Below, one piece after another: positions 42,027 through 51,200 of a stretch of 64,000 nucleotides of DNA. The notes beneath the pieces were generated by a model, which was given only the letters and a program-made list of their open reading frames with translations, had not been told where the DNA came from and did not search any database. Each line of letters begins with the position of its first letter. Position 1 is the stretch's first letter. Origin of the DNA: Streptomyces regalis (lineage in GTDB: Bacteria; Actinomycetota; Actinomycetes; Streptomycetales; Streptomycetaceae); the NCBI RefSeq assembly GCF_001509475.1, contig NZ_LLZG01000047.1, positions 79,976 to 143,975 on the forward strand, given 5' to 3'. The translations under genes were made by a program, and so were the position numbers.

Positions 42027-42043
42027 CTGCCGGATCCCGGCAA
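42027..42043. promoter_or_regulatory. CTGCC-N7-GGCAA dyad before the 42.1 kb membrane gene
   Basis: Arms CTGCC (42027-42031) and GGCAA (42039-42043), one mismatch from consensus; the 16 bases 42028-42043 are identical to 32201-32216. It lies 25 bases right of the MarR-type dyad, so the two regulatory systems meet in this promoter. Confidence 0.5.
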
Positions 42044-42148
42044 GGCGGGCCGCGTATGTGTGTCCGGCCGGGGGCAGTGCTGATCGCTCGCCCGTGACGC
42101 CAGGATGTCGTGGACGGACAGGGACCAGGGCTGGAGGTGGGGACGCGC

Positions 42149-42868
42149 ATGCACCGGGCGAGCCGACCCCTGCCCACCGTAGAACCGCACCTGATGGCCC
42201 ACCTGCGCACCTCGGTGTGGGGGCCGGCGGAATTCGTCGGCCTGCCACCGTGGTGGCTGGTCGGGGAAGGGCTCCTCGCCGGAAGTCTCGGGGCTGTGGC
42301 CATCGTCGGCACCGCCGTCGTCGGCGCCTGGTACGGGCTGCCCGCGCTGGCGGCCGGCGAGGCAGGGCTGGTCTGCGCCGTCGCACTCGTCCTCTATCTG
42401 GGCATGGTGCGTGCAGGCCGGGCACTGGTCGGCCTCGTCGCCGTACTTGCCGTGTGCCTCGCGCTCCAGGTCCCACAGGCGGCCGCGGGCGTGGTGCTGG
42501 CGGAGCGTGGGCGCGTGGAATCCGTGGTGGTGACGTCCGTCGAGGGTGGAGCGACGGCCGCAGCCAGCCGCGGCCGTTACCTGTGCTCGGTAGCCGACCA
42601 GGGCGGCATCCCGCTCAGGGTCCGCATCTGGCGCGGCTGCGGACAGACCACCCGGCCGGGCGACGTGCTCGCCGTGGTGTACGACCCGAAGGGGCACGTG
42701 CCGACACGCGGTGTGGAGGCGGAGGTGACAGCGGTGGGACCGCTGCGCGACGTGGCCGGCTGGGCCGCCGCGCTGGTCGCCGCGTGCCTGCTGGCAGTCG
42801 TCCGCTCCTACCGCCTGACCCACACCGCAGCCGCCCCTGCGCACGGCACTGATGCGGCCACACCCTGA
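42149..42868 (+). CDS. Membrane protein, unknown function
   Basis: 239 residues from the ATG at 42149 (GGAGGTGGGG upstream). Four helices: about 40-65 (LAGSLGAVAIVGTAVVGAWY), 70-90, 95-115 (ALVGLVAVLAVCLALQVPQA) and a final one near 205-222 (AGWAAALVAACLLAVVRSY). A soluble segment of about 80 residues sits between helices 3 and 4 (RYLCSVADQGGIPLRVRIWR, GCGQTTRPGDVLAVVYDPKG), outside or inside the cell depending on topology. The family is not recognised. Its promoter holds both a MarR-type and a TTGCC-N7-GGCAA dyad. Confidence 0.65.
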   Translation: MHRASRPLPTVEPHLMAHLRTSVWGPAEFVGLPPWWLVGEGLLAGSLGAVAIVGTAVVGAWYGLPALAAGEAGLVCAVALVLYLGMVRAGRALVGLVAVLAVCLALQVPQAAAGVVLAERGRVESVVVTSVEGGATAAASRGRYLCSVADQGGIPLRVRIWRGCGQTTRPGDVLAVVYDPKGHVPTRGVEAEVTAVGPLRDVAGWAAALVAACLLAVVRSYRLTHTAAAPAHGTDAATP

Positions 42869-42871
42869 TGC

Positions 42872-43279
42872 TCAGCCGGCCGACGGGGAAGGCGACGGCG
42901 AGGCGGTGTTCACATCCAGGTCCGGGCGCGGAGTGAGAACCACGACCGGGGCACCCGGCTGGGGCGCGGGCGCCAGGGCCGTGGCCTGCAGGATCACGAT
43001 GCCACCAAGTATCAGGCGGAGGGGCTGAGGCGGCGGATGCTGAGGCCGGGAGCCCAGCCCGACTGCGCGGCTGCCAGCCGCGGTTCGAGTCGTAGCCCCA
43101 CCGAGTCCGGCCGTCTTTGCCCATGAAGCATTTTGCCGGGCCGGCCATCTTCGGCGGTACCGAACGAGGGCGAACGCGATGCCGAGTGCGGGCAGGACGT
43201 ACCTCTTGCGCGCCCATCCGGCGGCCGAACGATTGAGCCTGAAACCCCATCCGCCTATCCCTGACCAGCCGATCAGCAC
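42872..43279 (-). CDS. Hypothetical protein, uncertain
   Basis: 135 residues if started at the GTG at 43279, where AGGAGG lies immediately adjacent (too close). A hydrophobic stretch LRLILGGIVILQATALAPAP near residue 88 and a Pro/Ser tail ending PSPSPSAG are the only features. It is convergent with the preceding gene, ending four bases away. The N-terminal half is Arg-rich and could be out-of-frame noise. Of low value as a gene call. Confidence 0.3.
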   Translation of the reverse strand: MLIGWSGIGGWGFRLNRSAAGWARKRYVLPALGIAFALVRYRRRWPARQNASWAKTAGLGGATTRTAAGSRAVGLGSRPQHPPPQPLRLILGGIVILQATALAPAPQPGAPVVVLTPRPDLDVNTASPSPSPSAG

Positions 43280-43363
43280 CTCCTAAATGTGGCCGTGGCA
43301 CATAAGGACAGGGGCCCTCCGTGCCGGAGGACCCCTATCGGCGTGCTGGTATGCGGTGGCGGG

Positions 43364-46117
43364 TTACGGGGTGAGCGTCTGGCCGAGGTGGGCGCCCGTC
43401 GGGGTGCCCAAGGCGCTCTTGCTGTAGTAGACGCCGCCGCTCGTGTCGATGCCGGAGCTGCCGCTGTCCAGCTGGAGGATGACGCCGTTGTAGCTGTCCT
43501 CGCCCTCGACGCCGATGGCGAGGTCGGCGCGGCCCCAGCCGGAGAGGTCCTGCAGGACCACGGCGGAGCCGAACTTGTCGTTGGGCTCGGTCACGCCGGC
43601 GATGCCGCTGCGGTCCTGGCTGTACCACTGGGCGCCGGAGCCGGTCAGGCCGGAGGAGGTGCCCTTGAGCAGCAGGGCCATGCCGGCGTTGGACTGGTTG
43701 GTGCCGCTGCGGGTGATGTCCTCGCCCGGCATGCCGGTCAGGACGTCGGCGTAGCCGTCGTCGTTGTAGTCGCCGACGGAGACGGAGGCGCCCATGGCGT
43801 CGCCGGCTTCGGCGGTACCCGGGACACCGCTGGTGTCCTGGTGGACGGTGCGCATGCCGGTGGTGGTGAAGCCGGTCGAGGTGCCCGGGACGACGGTGAC
43901 CTGGCCGCCCTTGAAGGCGCCGGACTCGGCGGTGAAGGGCTGGCCGATGGCGATGTCGTCGTAGCCGTTGCCGTTGACGTCGCCCACGGCGATGGAGCGG
44001 CCGCCCTTGACGGACAGGACGCTCACCTTGACCAGGCCGGAGGAGGTGCCCTTGAACCAGGTGACGCGGCCGGTGCCGGACTGGTCGCGGTAGTTGAGGG
44101 CCACGTCCGCGTAGCCGTCGCGGTTGAAGTCGCCGGTGGCGGAGTCGAGGGCGGCGAGCGAGCCGGTGGCGCCGGTGAGCTTGCCGTACTGGGTGGCGCC
44201 GCCGGTCAGGCGGGCGTTCCAACTGCCGCTGTTGCCGGTGCCGGCGGAGAAGACGTCGGCCTTGCCGTCGGCGTTGAAGTCGCCGACCGTGACGGTCGTG
44301 CCAAGTTTGGCGCCGGTCTGGGTCACCCCGCTGGTGCTGTACATGAACCCGGAGTTCAGGCCGGGACCGTACAGGACGGTGACCGCGCCCCGGTCCTTCG
44401 CGGTGCCGAGGTCCTCGCCGGGGGAGCCGATGGCGAGGTCGGCGTAGCCGTCGCCGTTGACGTCGCCCCACGCGGTGGCGGCGCCGAAGTTGTCGCCGGA
44501 CTCGTGGCCGCCGGGGACACCGGGGCTGTTCTGCGTGAAGGAGCGTTTGAACGCGGCGTCCGGCCCGCCCGTGCCACCCGGCACGACCGTCAGCGTGCCG
44601 CCGCTGCTCAGCGCCCGGGGCGTGCCGGCGACCAGGTCGCCCACGCCGTCGCGGTTGAAGTCGGCCGTCGGGATCGCGGAGTTCGCGCCGGCGCTCGCGG
44701 CGAAGCGGCGGATCTCACCGAGCTTGGCGTACATGGTCTGGCCCGGGCACTCGGTGGCGTAGCCGTCGCGGTGGCCGGAGATGGTGTTGAGGGTGGCCTC
44801 CTCGCCCTGCTGCCACACCCCGGTGTTGCCCCCGGCGGTCAGCGTGACCTTGCCGGTCGGATTGCCGCCGTACTGGCCCAGCTTCCACGCGGCGACGCGG
44901 GCGACCGACTCCAGCGTGGCCCGGGTCGGACGAGCCGGCGCGATGCCCTTGGCGGCATCGCCCTGGAAGTCGCCGAGGACGGCGATGCCGGTGGAGTAGC
45001 TGTTGAAGCCGTAGGTGTGCGCGCCCATCACGGGCAGGTCGGCGCCGCCCGCGCGGCCCTCGAATATCTGGCCGCACTTGTCGACCAGGAAGTTGTAGCC
45101 GAGGTCGTTCCAGCCGTTGACGTCGATGTGGTACGCCATGATGCCGCGCACCAGCGAAGCCGATTGGGCGCAGCTGTAGCTGTTGGAGCCGACGGTGTGG
45201 TGCACGAACACCGCCTGCACCTTGTCGAGGTACGAGGGCGGGTCGGCCACCTTCGACTCGTCCGCGCCCCACTGCGCCCGGGTGGTGATGGGCGGCTGGG
45301 TGACGGTGGACGGCGGGGCGCTCGGCACGGTCTCGGTCGGCGTCGGGGACGCGGAGGCCGAGTCCGTCGGGGTCGCGGTGTCAGTGGGCGACGCCGTGTC
45401 CGTCGGCGTCGTGGCCGGGGCCGACGTGGCCGGATCCGACGTCGGCGTCTCGGTCGTGGTGCCCGTGGGGGTGACCGTGTCGGTAGGAGCGACGGAGTCG
45501 GTCGGCGTTGCGGCGGGGTCGGTCTCGGCGGCGAACGCGGCCGGCTCGAACTCGGTGGCGATGGACTTGGTCTCGGCGGAGGTCACGCCTGGGTCGACCA
45601 GGTTGACCTGGAGCCCGGTAGGCAGCCCGGCACTCGCCGTGCCGTCCTCGCGCACGACCTGGACCTCGACACCGTCGGACGGGCCGACCCACAGCGGCTC
45701 CGAGGCCCCGCGCATGCCCGGCTCGACACCCTCCGGCGGATCGGCGCCGAGTTCCAGGTCCTGCCAGGCGCTCCACTCACCGGTGTCCAGGCTGCGGGTG
45801 CGCACCTGGGCGGTACCGTCGATCTGCTTCCTGGGCCCGGTCCAGGAGACGCCCAGCAGCGAGAACTGCTTCGTATTGGTACGCGGCAGCTCCCGCTCCT
45901 GGCTGCCGGTGCCCTTCAGCGCGAGGTCGTAGACCTTCACTGGCCGTTTGGCCCGGTCGGCGTTGCCCGGATCCTCGGACGGGCCGGCCAGCGCGTACGT
46001 CGCCACGCCCCCACCCCCCAGGACTACCGCACCGAGCGTCAGCCAGGCTCTGCGCTTCAGGCTCAGCGGTCTGTACGCGTGCGACGTACGACGCGCACGT
46101 CGAGTACGACGGCTCAA
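43364..46117 (-). CDS. Secreted N-acetylmuramoyl-L-alanine amidase (PGRP domain) with FG-GAP repeats
   Basis: 917 residues from the TTG at 46117 (GGGGTGGGGA upstream). An Arg-rich signal sequence (RRAWLTLGAVVLGGGGVATY) leads a region with Thr/Pro-rich linker repeats (TPTDTASPTDTATPTDSASA). The amidase_2/PGRP domain at about 285-465 has zinc-type ligands in VFVHHTVGS and SGHRDGYATECPG. Seven FG-GAP-like calcium-binding repeats follow to the C-terminus (for example DFNRDGVGDLVAG, DVNGDGYADLAIGSP, DYNDDGYADVLTG). It cleaves the amide bond between MurNAc and the stem peptide. It is divergent from the response regulator at 46389 across a promoter with three dyads. Confidence 0.9.
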   Translation of the reverse strand: MSRRTRRARRTSHAYRPLSLKRRAWLTLGAVVLGGGGVATYALAGPSEDPGNADRAKRPVKVYDLALKGTGSQERELPRTNTKQFSLLGVSWTGPRKQIDGTAQVRTRSLDTGEWSAWQDLELGADPPEGVEPGMRGASEPLWVGPSDGVEVQVVREDGTASAGLPTGLQVNLVDPGVTSAETKSIATEFEPAAFAAETDPAATPTDSVAPTDTVTPTGTTTETPTSDPATSAPATTPTDTASPTDTATPTDSASASPTPTETVPSAPPSTVTQPPITTRAQWGADESKVADPPSYLDKVQAVFVHHTVGSNSYSCAQSASLVRGIMAYHIDVNGWNDLGYNFLVDKCGQIFEGRAGGADLPVMGAHTYGFNSYSTGIAVLGDFQGDAAKGIAPARPTRATLESVARVAAWKLGQYGGNPTGKVTLTAGGNTGVWQQGEEATLNTISGHRDGYATECPGQTMYAKLGEIRRFAASAGANSAIPTADFNRDGVGDLVAGTPRALSSGGTLTVVPGGTGGPDAAFKRSFTQNSPGVPGGHESGDNFGAATAWGDVNGDGYADLAIGSPGEDLGTAKDRGAVTVLYGPGLNSGFMYSTSGVTQTGAKLGTTVTVGDFNADGKADVFSAGTGNSGSWNARLTGGATQYGKLTGATGSLAALDSATGDFNRDGYADVALNYRDQSGTGRVTWFKGTSSGLVKVSVLSVKGGRSIAVGDVNGNGYDDIAIGQPFTAESGAFKGGQVTVVPGTSTGFTTTGMRTVHQDTSGVPGTAEAGDAMGASVSVGDYNDDGYADVLTGMPGEDITRSGTNQSNAGMALLLKGTSSGLTGSGAQWYSQDRSGIAGVTEPNDKFGSAVVLQDLSGWGRADLAIGVEGEDSYNGVILQLDSGSSGIDTSGGVYYSKSALGTPTGAHLGQTLTP

Positions 46118-46213
46118 GATGAATCCCCACCCCGAAGAAGGCCGTAGAAGGCCGGAAATAGGTAAGTCACGCGAGGCACATCCGTCACATGGAGGGCCCG
46201 CTGCACTCAGCGT

Positions 46214-46228
46214 TTTGCACTGTACAAA
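46214..46228. promoter_or_regulatory. TTTGCA-N3-TACAAA dyad before the amidase gene
   Basis: A 15-base near-palindrome (46214-46228), third member of the TTTGCA-N3-TGCAAA family, 97 bases upstream of the amidase start. One mismatch in the right half. Confidence 0.42.
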
Positions 46229-46249
46229 CGTCACAGCACGGCTGGTGGG

Positions 46250-46263
46250 GTGATGTAGATCAC
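46250..46263. promoter_or_regulatory. GTGAT-N4-ATCAC dyad, CRP-like
   Basis: Perfect 5-bp arms (46250-46254, 46259-46263) around GTAG, similar to Crp/Fnr-family sites though not the canonical GTGA-N6-TCAC. It lies midway between the divergent amidase and response regulator genes. Confidence 0.4.
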
Positions 46264-46302
46264 TCGGCCGCGTGACGCGCAGAGGGGTGCAGGACCGGAC
46301 CT

Positions 46303-46319
46303 TTGCCGGAGCCCGGCAG
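46303..46319. promoter_or_regulatory. TTGCC-N7-GGCAG dyad before the NarL-type regulator
   Basis: Arms TTGCC (46303-46307) and GGCAG (46315-46319); the spacer GGAGCCC nearly equals that of the 32200 and 42027 sites. It lies 70 bases before the regulator start. Confidence 0.48.
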
Positions 46320-46388
46320 GGAATCGCACATCGATGCTGCCGAGATGACGCAGTGCGCCAGCTGCAAGCGGATCGGACTATTCAAGTC

Positions 46389-46991
46389 ATGATCAGGGTG
46401 CTCGTCGTGGAGGATATGCACATTGTTCGGGCCGGCCTGGTCGCTCTTCTCGACGGCGAGTTCGGCATGGAGGTCGTGGGTCAGGCTGCCGACGCACATG
46501 AGGCCTTGGGTATGGCGGGGCGCATTGAACCCGACGTAGCGCTCCTGGACATTGATCTACCCGGCATGGACGGGCTGGCGTTGGCTGGTGAGCTGCCCCA
46601 GCACGTGCCGGCCTGCCGGGTTGTGATGTTGACCGCTATGGACAGGGTCGGTTACGTCCGCCGCGCCATCGATGCCGGAGCGTCGGGGTACTTGCTGAAG
46701 ACCATCTCTTCGAAGGAACTCGCACAAGCCGTGCGCGCGGTCAGTGCCGGCGGGCGTGTGATTGAGCCGTCAGATCTCGCTGACGCGGCAGGGGAGGTGA
46801 CTCCGCTGACCCCGCGTGAGGCGGAGGTTCTCAGACTCGCCGCGAGTGGGGCGGACACGCGGGCGATAGCCACTGACCTCTTCCTGAGCGTGGGGACGAT
46901 TCGCAATCGCCTGTCGGCCGCCGTGGGGAAGCTACACGCGCGCTCGCTTGTGGATGCGATTCGCATCGCCGAGCGCCACGGGTGGATTTAG
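46389..46991 (+). CDS. NarL/LuxR-family response regulator
   Basis: 200 residues. The receiver domain begins MIRVLVVEDMHIVRAGLVAL with the phospho-acceptor Asp54 in VALLDIDLPGMDGL, Thr in VVMLTAMDRVGYVRRAI and Lys in GYLLKTISSKELAQAV. The LuxR helix-turn-helix spans about 135-198 (LTPREAEVLRLAASGADTRA, IATDLFLSVGTIRNRLSAAV). All key residues are present. The partner kinase is encoded convergently and overlaps this gene by 60 bases at the 3' ends. It resembles DesR-type regulators. A TTGCC-N7-GGCAG dyad lies in its promoter. Confidence 0.92.
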   Translation: MIRVLVVEDMHIVRAGLVALLDGEFGMEVVGQAADAHEALGMAGRIEPDVALLDIDLPGMDGLALAGELPQHVPACRVVMLTAMDRVGYVRRAIDAGASGYLLKTISSKELAQAVRAVSAGGRVIEPSDLADAAGEVTPLTPREAEVLRLAASGADTRAIATDLFLSVGTIRNRLSAAVGKLHARSLVDAIRIAERHGWI

Positions 46992-48095
46992 AGGCAGCTC
47001 GGCGGTCATGACGAAATGCCCACCATGAGATGTGGTGTCGAGCATGCCGCCCAGCGACAGGACTCGGAAGCGTAGGTTCGCCAGCCCGTTGCCTGGCCCA
47101 GCGCCCTCCGTGCTGGGTGGCACACCGTCGTTGTCGATGGACAGCCGTAGGTGGGACGAGCGGACCGTCACCTCGATTTCGCAACGGGACGCCTGGCTGT
47201 GCTGCAGCACGTTTCCTATGCCCTCGCGCAGAACGGCACGCAGGCAGTTGGCCGTGGGCCCGCCGAGATCGAATTGGGGCGGCAGGGTCATGCGTGTGAC
47301 GATGCCGGCGCAGGCCAACAGGTTTTGCGCATGCGCGAGCTCCGCGTGCAGTTGGGCAGCCGTCCCGTGCCCGGTGATGTCCCGGATCTCCTGGTGCGTG
47401 TGTCGTGCCAGCGCCGCGATGTCGCTGAGCGTCTGGTGAGCAGGTGTAGTGCTCGGAGTGCCCATGAGAGCCCTCTCGCTCTGCACGGCGATGGAGACGA
47501 GCGAGGAACCGACCAGGTCGTGCAGGTCCTGCGCGATGCGGGCCCGTTCGCGGTGCTCGGCCAGTCGCGCGGCCTGGCTGTGTGAGGCTTGAAGGCGTGC
47601 TGCGAGCAGGGCCAGGTGGACGACCGCATACACACTGCTGGCGGTGATGACCGTGGACACCAGCACGTTGATGCCGCTGCGCTGAGTGGTCACCAGACTG
47701 CTGTTCACGAGAAGGGGGCCGCTTGCTGCCACGGCTGCCACGATGACGATCGAAACCGGGCGCGGCACCGTCAGCAGCACGGCTCCGGCGAGGAAGCCCA
47801 ACAGGCTCAGCCATGCGTACTCGAAAACGAGGACCGGCAGATAGGTGAGCACCGCCTGCACGCCGAGCAGCCCCCAGCGCCACCGGTAGGGGAGACGGTA
47901 CGGAGGAGTGGCGTACTGGCCGAGGAGCACAGCGGGCAGCACGATCATCAGGATGACCCCGGTGATCAGCGTTCCCTTGCTGAGAGGCTGGGCCAGTAGG
48001 TCTGTGGCCAGCAAGGTGAGCGAGCCCGTGACCAGGACCGTGAGGGACAGTGACGCGATTCCGGCGGCCTGAGTCATCCGCGTGCGACGTCCCAC
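46932..48095 (-). CDS. DesK-like sensor histidine kinase
   Basis: 387 residues. Five or six helices in the first 165 residues with no large sensory domain, as in DesK-type membrane sensors. The HisKA_3 motif ERARIAQDLHDLVGSSLVSI places the phospho-acceptor at His192; N-box REGIGNVLQHSQASRCEIEV and G-box GPGNGLANLRFRVLSLGG complete the kinase. The GTG at 48095 is preceded by GGGG 6 bases upstream; an ATG at 48077 is an alternative. It is convergent with its regulator and they share 60 bases of coding sequence, an unusual layout for a two-component pair. Confidence 0.9.
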   Translation of the reverse strand: MGRRTRMTQAAGIASLSLTVLVTGSLTLLATDLLAQPLSKGTLITGVILMIVLPAVLLGQYATPPYRLPYRWRWGLLGVQAVLTYLPVLVFEYAWLSLLGFLAGAVLLTVPRPVSIVIVAAVAASGPLLVNSSLVTTQRSGINVLVSTVITASSVYAVVHLALLAARLQASHSQAARLAEHRERARIAQDLHDLVGSSLVSIAVQSERALMGTPSTTPAHQTLSDIAALARHTHQEIRDITGHGTAAQLHAELAHAQNLLACAGIVTRMTLPPQFDLGGPTANCLRAVLREGIGNVLQHSQASRCEIEVTVRSSHLRLSIDNDGVPPSTEGAGPGNGLANLRFRVLSLGGMLDTTSHGGHFVMTAELPLNPPVALGDANRIHKRARV

Positions 48096-48220
48096 ACCCT
48101 GCCCCGTTCCATGACCTGTGCTCTCGGCTCTGCGGGTGTGTCCGTTGACGGGCGCACCTCGCCGTCATCGTGCGACCGCTCAGGCCGGCAAAGGGTTGTA
48201 CACGGGATCGGTGAAGATCT

Positions 48221-48245
48221 CACTTCTTTCGCGATCGCAGAAGTG
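48221..48245. promoter_or_regulatory. CACTTCT-N11-AGAAGTG dyad before the RHS gene
   Basis: Perfect 7-bp arms at 48221-48227 and 48239-48245; the spacer contains the palindrome GCGATCGC. It ends 47 bases before the RHS start and would be a good operator or a 5' leader hairpin. Confidence 0.5.
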
Positions 48246-48292
48246 GTCGGATCGGGCGCCCCCCATGTCCTGATCGCAAGGGATGCCATTCG

Positions 48293-51200
48293 ATGAGACA
48301 TGCCCTGCCCCGAATACGGGGCTCTGTGCTCGCCTTCCACCGCCGCAGACGGGCTTTGCCCCGGATCGCCGCGGCCGCCGCCATGCTGATGGCCGCCGAA
48401 TCAGCCCTTCTGGTCGCCAACACAGGCGACGCCGTGGCCCTCAGCCTGTCCGGCCCGCGCCAGGAGGCGAAGGCCGCAAAGCCGAAGAAGCCCGCCGTCA
48501 AGCAGGCCGACGACATCCCGTCGGCCCGCGTCGCCGCCCGGCTCTACGGGCACCGCGTGGAGGCCCTCAGCGAGCGCACCGAGACGTCGACCACCTGGGC
48601 CAACAAGGACGGCAGCCTGACCACTGAGATGGCGCCAGGGCCGATCCGGTTCCAGCGGGACGGTCAGTGGACCGACGTCGACGTGGAGCTCAAGGAGGTC
48701 ACCGGCGGCGTCGAACCGAAAGCACACCCCGACGGGCTGCGCCTGGCCGGCCGGAGCGGAACCCCCGCCACGTCGCTGAAGGCCGCGCGTAAGGCCAAGG
48801 CGACCGACCTGGTCACACTCGGCGAGGGCGAACAGAAGATCACCCTGCAGTGGAAGGGCGGACTGCCGAAACCGAAGCTGGAGGGGACGCGCGCCGAGTA
48901 CGTCAACGCCGTGCCGGGCGCGGATGTGGTCGTGGAGGCCACGCGGACCGGCTTCGAGCAGTTCGTCGAGATCAAGCAGCGGCCTGATGAGGGCGGCTAC
49001 TCCTACACGCTGCCGCTCAAGGCCAAGGGGCTGAAGGCAAAGCAACTGTCCGACGGCAGTGTGCTGTTCACCGACAAGAGGAACAAGAAGCGGGCCGTCA
49101 TGCCGGCCCCGGTGATGTGGGACGCCACCGTCGACAAACGGTCCGGTGAGCACACCAACCGAGCCCGCGTCGGCCTGAAGGTCGTGAAGAAGGGCTCGTC
49201 CTTCGACCTGGTGATCACCCCGGACGCGAAGTTCCTCGCCGACCCGGACACCCAGTATCCGGTCACCGTCGACCCGTCCACGTCCTCGCTGTCCAACGTC
49301 TTCGACACCTACGTCCAGCAGGGCGAGACCGTCGACTGGTCAGCCGACACCGAACTGGACCTGGGCAACCCGGGCACCAAGAACGCTGACGGCACCCCGC
49401 GTACCGCCCGGTCCTTCATCTCCTGGAACACCACGCCGATCCAGGACGCGCTGGTCCTGGACGCCAAGCTGAGCCTGTGGAACTTCCACTCGGCCAACAC
49501 CGACTGCCTCGCCTACCCGTGGGAGGTGTGGTCGACCGGAGCGGCATCCACGTCCTCGCGCTGGACCGCGCAGCCGACGTGGACGGCGAAGAAGGCCACC
49601 TCCACCGAGACGACCGGTAACCCCGGGTGCTCCACCCAGCCGGACGGCTGGATCAACGCCGACGTGAGCACGCTTGTGCAGGAGTGGGCCTCGGCCAAGG
49701 CCACCCGCGGTCACATGGGCCTGCGCGCCTCCAGCGAGACCGTGGTCGCCCAGTGGAAGCGGGTCAACTCCGCCAACGCGGCCTCCAATCCGCCGAAGCT
49801 CGTAGTGAACTACAACTATCGGCCGCGCACGGGCACCAAGCAGGAGGCCGGACCGCCGTACTTCTCGTACGACGGCGCCTATGTCGTCGACACCACGACC
49901 CCGACACTGCGCGATACCTTCGTCGACGCCAACGGTGACAAGGTCAACGGCACCTTCGAGGTGCGGGACGTGGCGACCGACACCAAGGTCGGCGAGTACC
50001 TCGTCTCACCCTGGGTGCCCTCCGGTCAGGTCGCCGAAGTCAGGGTCGCGTCCGGCGTGCTGAGCGACGGCAAGACGTACAAGTTCCGCACCTCGCCGTA
50101 CGACGGGACGCATTACAACCTCGGTTGGTCGGCGTGGAAGACGTTCACCGTCGACACCAAGGCGCCATCCGCACCCACCAGCATCACGTCGACGGACTAT
50201 CCGACGGGGCAGTGGGTCAAGGGCGCGGGGCAGACCGGCACGTTCACCGTCACGCCTCCCGCCGCGGATCACAACTGGCTGGAGTGGTCGCTGGACGGGG
50301 TGACCTGGACCAAGGTGGCCACCGGCGGCTCCACCGCGAACAAGGCCATCTCGATCACCCCGCCGAAGGACGGTACCCAGACCCTGCAGGTGCGGGCAGT
50401 CGACAAGGCCGACAACAAGTCCGAACCCGTCGAGTACACCTTCCATGCCGGCCCGGGCGGCTTCCTCCAGCCGGCCGACGGTGAGCGCACCGCGCGGCGC
50501 CTGCCGCTGGTCGCCGAGGCGGAGGCGGGCAAGTACGACGCCGTGTCCTTCTCCTGGCGTCGTTCGGAAGCCGACGACTGGTCACAGATCCCCGCCGGTG
50601 ACGTCACCTCCGGCGGTACGGCGCTGACAGCCTGGCCGGTACCACTGTCGGGCGGCAAGAACGCCGCGCTCGTGTGGAACACCACGGACACCGTCGACCC
50701 GGACGGCTCGATCCAGATCAAGGCCGACTTCACCGGTCCCGACGGAGCGTCCGGTGCCACGCAGCCGCTGGCCGTCGTGGTGGACCGGAATGCCGACGGC
50801 GCCGCCGCCAGTGAGGTCGGGCCCGGTTCGCTGAACCTCCTCACCGGCGACTACACGCTCTCCGGCACCGATGTGTCCGTGCTCGAAATGACGGTGACCC
50901 GCAGTGCGTCCTCCCGTACCCCGCAGGCCGGGGCGGCGCAGGACGGACAGGCCGCCATCTTCGGCAAGGAGTGGGTGGCCGGTACCACCGCGCAGGCCGT
51001 CAAGTCCGACTACTCCGAGCTGCGGAAGACCTCGGATACCTCGCTCGACGTCGTCACCGCCGACGGGGAGACGTTCGCCTTCTCCGCCAACTCGGCCAAA
51101 ACCGGCTGGATTCCGGAACCGGGTTCCGAGGACCTCACGTTGAAGGGGTCCTTCACCAGCGGTGACTTCACTCTGTCGGACACCGAGGGCAACGTCACCA

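Noticed and set aside
40200..42476. 758-codon minus-strand frame spanning the phosphatase and MarR genes
   Set aside because: It crosses two well-supported plus-strand genes and their regulatory sites; the composition is Arg/Pro/Ala-rich noise.
43289..46147. Long open frame (952 codons) on the plus strand opposite the amidase gene
   Set aside because: It is the antisense of a strongly supported secreted amidase with seven FG-GAP repeats; its residues are Gly/Val/Ala-rich without any domain. Long antisense frames are expected at this GC content.
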